Assembly (NCBI GenBank): GCA_050084515.1
Contig: CM114272.1
Location: 27,404,001 to 27,468,000, forward strand
Length of the DNA stretch: 64,000 bases
Origin: Blasia pusilla
Taxonomy: Eukaryota > Marchantiophyta > Marchantiopsida > Blasiales
Reading direction: 5' to 3'
In this document: positions 58,297-64,000 of the stretch, piece by piece
Layout: each line of letters starts with the position of its first letter
Numbering within the stretch: position 1 is the first letter of the stretch
Program-made: the position numbers and the translations under genes
The notes under the pieces: generated by a model
What the model was told of the DNA's origin: nothing
Databases searched by the model: none
Seen by the model: the letters and a program-made list of their open reading frames with translations, nothing else

Positions 58297-58740
58297 ATGG
58301 AACCAAAGAAGGCAACATGCAAGAAGGGGTTATGGCGTTATGGCGGTATTCCTACTTTCATCAAGTCTCAATTTCTACCTCTCATACATCTAGAAGATCA
58401 TTGGCTACTTCTTGGTTTGGTTGGGGGATCTTATTGTTATGTGGCAGTTTGTTATTTTGCACCACTGTCCATGCCTATCTACTCAATGCGCACTTGCACT
58501 TGGAGTCAACCGTTTCATCAACTTATTGGGGATGTTCTCAAATATCAAAGCAAAGGTGAAGTCTTTCTAGTTGGGGATTTCAATGCTCGCACACGTAGTC
58601 CTCAATTTACCCAATTCAGTGATTCCTTAACTGCTCCTCTTCTCAAAGAACCAGAGGATGGTTTGTGGTCTAGAATCTCTTCAAATCTTTCTACAAATCC
58701 TTTGATAGAGTATTTTTTTAACTTTTGGAGCCACTTATAA
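58297..58740 (+). pseudogene. LINE endonuclease frame
   Basis: 147 codons with GLVGGSYCYVAVCYFAPLSM and VLKYQSKGEVFLVGDFNART. A short deletion removes QDIGGQY. The frame ends just before GATCNLK. Confidence 0.7.
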
Positions 58741-58770
58741 TTTGAAAGTTCTTAATGGAACCTCTCATTT

Positions 58771-59150
58771 TTTAAGACCGTACTACTAACCATCTCCAAA
58801 ATGATTTGGGATCCTCATGCAGCTCCCTTGTCAAGGATTCTTGCTTCCCCCGCAAGAAAGCTTATTTCTTAGATTTCACCAAGTATTTGTAAAGGCTGGT
58901 CATAATAAGCCGACTTTGGATATCCAAAGATTTATCTACTGATCTTGCCCTTGCTTGCTTGCATTCAGAGTCAAACCACCCATTACAAGGTAGCCTCCTA
59001 GCACTTCTGTCCCTGTGCCGCAAAAAGAACTTAGATGCAGTATTTTTGAGCAATTCGGTTAGTTGCAAACTTGCCGTGCGTGGATCTGGGCTCCATACAA
59101 TGCGAGTCAAGAGTTCTTGTAGATGTAGCATATAAAAAGCCCAATCCTTT
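58771..59150 (-). mobile_element. LINE pre-RT fragment
   Basis: Minus-strand YMLHLQELLTRIVWSPDPRT through DRSARRLPCNGWFDSECKQA to RLIMTSLYKYLVKSKK and beyond. It has no tail and abuts non-LINE coding-like sequence at 59150. Confidence 0.75.
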
Positions 59151-59459
59151 GTCAAGTCATTCTCTTCCACTTTCCTTGCAAATTCTCCAATCGCACGCTC
59201 CAGCCACTTCAGCCGCGACTTCTTGAACTCTACTTTCAATGGTGCTATCCAAGTGCGCCTTCAATTCATCTTTTGTGATGAATTGCGAGACCGTCTTCTT
59301 TTTCACCTTTAGAGGGATCTCTAGTGTTGGTGTATCGAGGGGTTCTTCCCCTCTTCCGTCGTCCTGATTTTCGTGAGGGCAACGGTCTTCATGAGGTGGC
59401 AACTCCATCTTCTCTTTTACCGAAATACAAAAAGAAAGATGATTTAGAAATGATTCCAA
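59151..59459 (-). pseudogene. Unknown Lys/Glu-rich coding fragment
   Basis: The minus frame reads MELPPHEDRCPHENQ, then a stretch with KKKTVSQFITKDELKAHLDS. After that an alternative frame (KSRLKWLERAIGEFARKVEE) looks more protein-like, which suggests a frameshift near 59245. No family is recognised. It may belong with the kinase-like or coiled-coil fragments upstream on the same strand, or to another retroelement gag. Confidence 0.35.
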
Positions 59460-59589
59460 TAGTAGTGATACGATGGCACACGATACATCCGTACATCAAT
59501 CAAGATTCATCATTTACAAAATTTCATAGTAAAACATTCATCTTTTTGAACCAAGTCTTTCATTTCTCATGAAAAATATCCAATCCTCA

Positions 59590-60380
59590 AACGGGTTTAC
59601 AATCATACTACCACTGTTATTGGCCTTAATCCCGAATCTACATTTTCTACACCTAATACTTTCGCATTTGCTCTGATATATGCAATAAGAAACTCTAAGC
59701 TTTTGTGATCGTAGGGATTCAAAGCTGGTGCCCACTTTCCAATCCTTTCCAAATAAATAAATCTCACGTTCGCTTGGGCATTCCCGACAGAGAGGTTGTA
59801 TGTCACGTAGTTCAAATTCTTCACAATCATTCTTAGGGCATAGATTTCAATGGCCTTGCTAAATGCGAGATTTTTAGGCCTTGTTGTTAACTCCGGTGCT
59901 ATATGCCCAACATGATTTTTTTGTTCATGCTGCCACCATTATTATGAGGAGACTCTAAGACTTCATTAGTCCACATGGCATTCCCCCAATCTACAATGCT
60001 GGTGTATGGGCTAGAGTTGGATCCAAAATGGATGAACATGTTTCTAGCATGGAGGTTGGTACGAAAAACCCAACGTTTGTGGAAAATCTCCATGATACCA
60101 AGAAGGGCAACCACAAGCTGGACGATATTTGATGTTATTGCGAGACATCTAATCTTTTCCAACTCTCCTAGATTACCCCCACCGTTCTTCAAGTTATGGC
60201 ATACTCGCAACCAATTTTTGAGGTGTCCAACATTCTAATGTGGAAAAATGGCACGCGGTGGATCCTCGATCAACCTTCTCACCATGTGAACAATACCGCG
60301 ATGTCAAATACTCGCAAATAACTCCTCTCGCATCATCGATTTTCCAGATCTTGATAGAGATGATACCTTATACACCTTCC
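59590..60380 (-). pseudogene. Degenerate protein-kinase-like pseudogene
   Basis: Minus-strand pieces in order: IDDARGVICEYLTSRYCS (60330 down); then, after a frameshift, LKNWLRVCHNLKNGGGNLGE; FRTNLHARNMFI, where a catalytic-loop HRDLK-type motif is expected; SIVDWGNAMW in the DFG position; HIAPELTT in the APE position after a shift in an A7 run near 59920; and AFSKAIEIYALRMI like subdomain IX. The order and spacing fit a eukaryotic kinase C-lobe, but HRD is lost. At least two frameshifts make it a pseudogene. Confidence 0.5.
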
Positions 60381-60389
60381 TGCAATAGT

Positions 60390-61026
60390 ACATTTCTTCG
60401 TTCTTGTACAAAGGTCTACAATTAGAACAAGTGAAGAGTTACAAATATCTAGGGATCGATTTCTCTCATGACTATCGTTGGGCACTTTGCATGCAAAAGA
60501 GAGTAGAACCTGGTTACAAAGCTCTATATTCATTTTTAAATCAATGTAGAAGAGCTCATCTTGTGTCTTGGGGTCTTAGAAAGTTCTTTTTATGGACCTT
60601 AGTGTTACCGGTGGTCTTATATGGGACCCAAGTTTGGGGCCCTAGTTGTAAGAAGACAGGTTGGGAGCGCGTGGAGAGGGTGCAAAAGATCTTTCTACAA
60701 GAAGAATTGGGTAGAAAAAACTAAACTCCTTATGCTATTATTCTTGCGGAAACAGGTTGTCTTCCTCTAGAGGCTAAAGCTCTTTACTTGACCATCACTT
60801 ATATCGTAAGGGTGAGATCTCTTGATGTTTCTTGCCTCCCTCATCAAGCTTTGCGAGCCACACGTTCCATAGAGAAGATGGCGGATGTGGTGACTTGGTC
60901 TTCAAAACGGAATGAGACGAAACACGATTGGGACTTGAAACCAATGGCACTCTGCCAGCATCTACAGAAGCAGTTTCTCAGCATTATTTGGAGCAGCCCC
61001 GGCACAAAAATGGAGTTTTCTCAACT
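60390..61026 (+). mobile_element. LINE thumb and C-terminal fragment
   Basis: It starts near YKGLQLEQVKSYKYLGIDFS and runs to EFSQL, where it joins an inverted monomer array. A stop follows GRKN at 60722. There is no 3' UTR or tail. Confidence 0.75.
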
Positions 61027-61612
61027 CTCAAAGATATGGCCTCCGTAAGATTCAGATATGAAATCCTGAAATCTAGAAGATCAGAAATTCAAATCTCTTA
61101 CAACTTCGTCTCTGTAACTTGGTTGTGCTTAAAATTTGCAAGGCTAGGTCACCTTTTCACATTCCACGTTTCCTCAAAATCTCAGCTCTACATGACATTC
61201 CATCTCAAAGATATTGCCTCCGTAAGATTCAGATTTGAAATCCTAAAATCTAGAAGAGCAGAAACTCAAATCTCTCACAACTTCGTCTATGTAACTTGGT
61301 TGTGCTTGAACTTTGTAGAGCCTAGGTGTGTCCTCACAGTTCATGTGGCCTTAAAATCGGAGCTCTATGTGACTCTCCATCTGAAAGATATGGCATCCAT
61401 AAAATTCAGATCTGAAATCCTGGAATCTAGGAGAGCAGAAACTCAAATCTCTTAGAACTTCGTGTGTATAACTTGGTTGTATTTGAAATTTGGAGCGCTA
61501 GGGCGCCTCCTCACAGTACACATTTTCTCAAAATATCAGCTCCATGTGACGATCCATCTCAAAGATATAGCCTCCACAAGATTCAGATCTGAAATCCTGA
61601 AATCTTTCACAA
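61027..61612 (-). repeat. LINE 5' monomer array, 177-bp period
   Basis: Landmark TAAGATTC/CAAGATTC at 61046, 61223, 61400 and 61577, each 177 bp apart. It lies in antisense orientation beside sense LINE ORF2, as in the composites. The plus strand has an open 59-residue repeat frame until 61455 and again from 61462. Confidence 0.83.
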
Positions 61613-61732
61613 CAGTATCGGACCTCCATATCCTTCATCAACTTTGCGACTTTGAGTTGAACAAATACCTTGCTCACTAACTTTATCTTCATCTTGGGGA
61701 GGTCTTTTTACTTTTTGACGCAATTGAATATA
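61613..61732. other. Short unassigned spacer
   Basis: About 120 bp between the monomer array and a LINE tail. No match seen. Confidence 0.4.
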
Positions 61733-62333
61733 AATGGTAAATGGTAAATAGATCAAGCCCGTGGGACCCAAAGGGTCAAAAGGCTGAAAAATACATTACA
61801 AGTCATTCATTCACTGACCTCAAAAAAGATCCTAAAGACCTTCTCCTAGCTATTTCCTAGAGCACTTGAGCAATGAATAATGACGTCGCTAATATACCAA
61901 CCTAAATCATAAGGCACTAGGTATAGTAAAGAATAGAAATTCTCCACATTTATTTTATAAGCTTGTCTAATCTCTTCATACCTTGGACATGTAACAAACA
62001 CATGCTCTTCATCCTCAATATTTTCTCCGTCACATAACTTACAAATTCGTTCACTTCTATCAATATTAAACCATCGTCCTTCCTCAATTTCTAGCGTATG
62101 AGACCCTGTTCGATGTCGTGCAATAATATGACGTAAGAACGTAGAGATCCTCGCAAGTAGGTATCCTTGTTCACAATTTACAAGCATAGGATTAACATGA
62201 AGTTGATAAAACTCCATTTTTGTGCTTAAGCTACTCCAAATAATGTTGAGAAATTGCTTCTGTAGATGCTCGCGGAGTGCCATCGGTTTCAAGTCCCAAT
62301 CGTGTTCCGCCATATTCTACTTTGAAGACCAAG
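61733..62333 (-). mobile_element. LINE 3' fragment inserted in a coiled-coil gene fragment
   Basis: Reverse-complement tail at 61733, 3' UTR and a C-terminal frame to AEHDWDLKPMALREH at 62313. The frame 62313-61846 (155 codons) reaches the natural stop with knuckle ICKLCDGENIEDEEHVFVTC. Coding-like DNA begins at 62334 without spacer. Confidence 0.82.
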
Positions 62334-62815
62334 TCTCCAAGACTTTGTCTTCTTTTTCTTAGGTGACTTATTGGGTTTGACTTCCTTTGGTAAGGTATCC
62401 ACAAGCCCATATTCTTCCCTTAGGCGTCCTGTACAAGAAACACCCATTATTTATTTGATCATGAAAAGCATATGTCATACAAAATGGATGAACGAGTGCA
62501 CGCCTAACTAAAGAATGAATAACTCTATAAGTGGTGGCACTAACTCTTTGGAGTTATAGATTTGTGACAGTTCTCCATTAGCTGGTGCACTTGGTGTGCT
62601 ATCTTTCTCACCTCTAGCCAACTTAGCAACCATACGCATCAAATTATTCAACTTCTCTTCTAAATTTTGATGGCTAGTTTGAAGATCAATCAATTTCTTC
62701 TCTTGATCTCTCTGCCCTGTGTCAATCTGAGATTTCATATCTTGCAAACCATCATCCAATGTGCTCTCTATATCATGAAGGTGTGAAGTGAGATCAGTTT
62801 CAACACCCTAAAAAT
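62334..62815 (-). pseudogene. Unknown gene fragment: coiled-coil exon and Lys-rich exon
   Basis: After a possible acceptor (TTTTTAG at about 62810) the minus frame reads a coiled coil: DDGLQDMKSQIDTGQRDQEK, then SHQNLEEKLNNLMRMVAKLA, stopping near 62510. A second possible exon after TTTCTTGTACAG near 62433 reads RLREEYGLVDTLPKEVKPNK and a KKKK stretch. It is cut by the LINE at 62333. I do not recognise the family. It may continue into the minus-strand pieces at 59151-60380. Confidence 0.35.
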
Positions 62816-63524
62816 ACAACATACCAAATGTGTCAAGCCTATATTCAATTACGGTTCTTACCTAAATTTGGTATTGTTCATGTTACCTAAAACTTTCTGG
62901 GCTCTCGGCACCAAGCTCCAACTTCATAAAAAGTTTCAATATTTATGGATGACCAGGGGTGAAATTTTGCCAACATGTTGCTTCTCTTGGAAGAATTACG
63001 GTCTTCCAAGAGGGATTCTCGTTGGTATTGTTAAAATTTCCATTGGTCCTATGTAAAGACCTTCTCCCGCCATTGGATGGAGCTCAAAATCTACAAGGAC
63101 AAGTATAACAACCTCTTTAACGGCTCGAACGGTTTCGATCTTCTTTTTCAACCTCCAATTTGGATTTAAAAATACCGATCACCGGAACCATCTTCCATTT
63201 TTTTACTCTTTTTCTGGAGCTGCATTCATCTTGAAAAAAATCACTAGGCCTCTAACCTTAATTTTACATGCCGTGGAAAAGTTTGAGGCTTTTTGAGTCA
63301 CTGGGACTCCACTTGTGCCTAGTACTTAAGGGTACCCTAAACCCTAAATGACCCTTTGACTTTGTTGGCTGATGGAAACCATGCTTTTGAAGCCAATGGA
63401 TTTATGGATGACCAGGGGTGAAGTTTTGCCCAAAATTTTTTAACATTATGAATTGAACTTATTCCATATTCATGATGTTCTTTTAAATGGGAGAAGATTT
63501 ACAACATTATGTGGATTCATTCAT
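62816..63524. other. Unassigned DNA
   Basis: GGATGACCAGGGGTGAA occurs twice (near 62950 and 63406), in GATTTATGGATGACC-like contexts, so a short duplicated segment is present. Otherwise no gene or element is recognised. Confidence 0.4.
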
Positions 63525-64000
63525 TATATCTTGGCCATATCTTGGCCTTGCGTGTTTTATGGGATAAATCTAAGGGCAATGGAAAAGCTTTGTTTTGCGG
63601 CTTCATCGATTTCAAGAAAGCTTTTGATACTGTACCTCGTAAGCTCTTATGGGAAAGGCTGCAAGCCATTGGAGTACCACCAAATATCCTAGCAGCCGTG
63701 GCCACGTTATACCATTCCGTTTGGGCCAAGATCAAAGGTTCACAAACTCAAGAGATCTTGAGTACCATTGGAGTCATCCAAGGTTGCCCTCTCTCCCCTA
63801 CACTTTTTGGATTTTTCATAGATGATATCGAAAAGTGGTTGGAGGAATATGATAGTGAAGGTGTCAAGCTTGGGAACTTTGTCATCAAAGCTCTATTGTA
63901 TGCATATGATATCATATTACTAGCACGTGATGGCATTAGTTTACAAAAGCACCTCGACACTTTGGCAAGGTTTTGTACCCAGAATCAGATGGAGGTTAAT
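63525..64000 (+). mobile_element. LINE RT copy running off the right edge (YAYD)
   Basis: RT from HILALRVLW through FKKAFDTVPRKLLWERLQAI, with no frameshift at the A-run, to GVIQGCPLSPTLFGFFIDDI and YAYD at 63899-63910. It is one of the less altered RT sequences here, but Tyr replaces the first catalytic Asp. Confidence 0.82.

Larger units (their letters stand above)
57634..58770 (+). mobile_element. LINE monomer, ORF1 and endonuclease piece
   Basis: 57634-57770 is one 5' monomer in sense orientation. ORF1 follows from 57775 (an internal deletion removes part of the RRM-like domain) to ERELST-like residues near 58110. The endonuclease runs to GATCNLK near 58750. Monomer joins ORF1 with the ORF1 start deleted. 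Confidence 0.75.

Noticed and set aside
60928-61455. A 175-codon gene
   Set aside because: The first 30 codons are out-of-frame LINE ORF2 and the rest is the antisense frame of 5' monomers; kept as a monomer observation, not called as a gene.

Overview
The window is nuclear DNA of a land plant. It holds two single-copy-type plant genes with GT/AG introns (a plastid DEAD-box helicase of the RH50 type and a mitochondrial carrier of the MTM1 type), copia LTR retrotransposons with a plant-type initiator-Met tRNA primer site, and a dense nest of one LINE family. The lineage cannot be fixed from the sequence. The LINE is unlike the usual poly(A)-tailed L1 of flowering plants, so a non-flowering plant is possible, but this is a guess.

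Layout: 1-2929 (minus) is the 5' part of an RH50-like gene. 2930-4731 is its upstream flank. 4732-13326 is a LINE cluster that ends in a chimeric composite copy. 13327-14607 is unassigned DNA. 14608-21075 (minus) is a copia element with both LTRs, a primer binding site and a polypurine tract, broken by two LINE insertions. 21076-22524 is more LINE, including a 5'-inverted copy. 22525-23929 (minus) is a second, internally deleted copia. 23930-35502 is a LINE cluster containing a second copy of the chimeric composite. 35503-38329 is unassigned apart from a (GA)62 tract and a possible glycosidase fragment. 38330-41608 is LINE. 43333-47544 (plus) is an intact ten-exon MTM1-like gene. 49045-64000 is a mosaic of old and younger LINE pieces, 177-bp repeat arrays, a degenerate kinase-like pseudogene and an unknown coiled-coil gene fragment.

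The LINE, pieced together from its copies, has: a 5' region of 177-bp tandem monomers; an ORF1 with a coiled coil, an RRM-like domain and a C-terminal domain of the kind seen in animal CR1/L2/L1-type ORF1 proteins; an ORF2 with an APE-type endonuclease, a reverse transcriptase and a C-terminal C-x2-C-x9-H-x4-C knuckle; a 3' UTR of about 110 bp; and a tail of (TTTACCA)n instead of poly(A). No copy in the window is intact. Most copies share a catalytic-site change (YADD to YAHD) and a frameshift in the RT, yet these are the closely similar, amplified copies. That suggests they were moved in trans by an active relative elsewhere. The most interesting material is this LINE system: monomeric 5' region with an open antisense 59-residue repeat frame, self-stacking at tails, and chimeric and deletion derivatives that were themselves copied.
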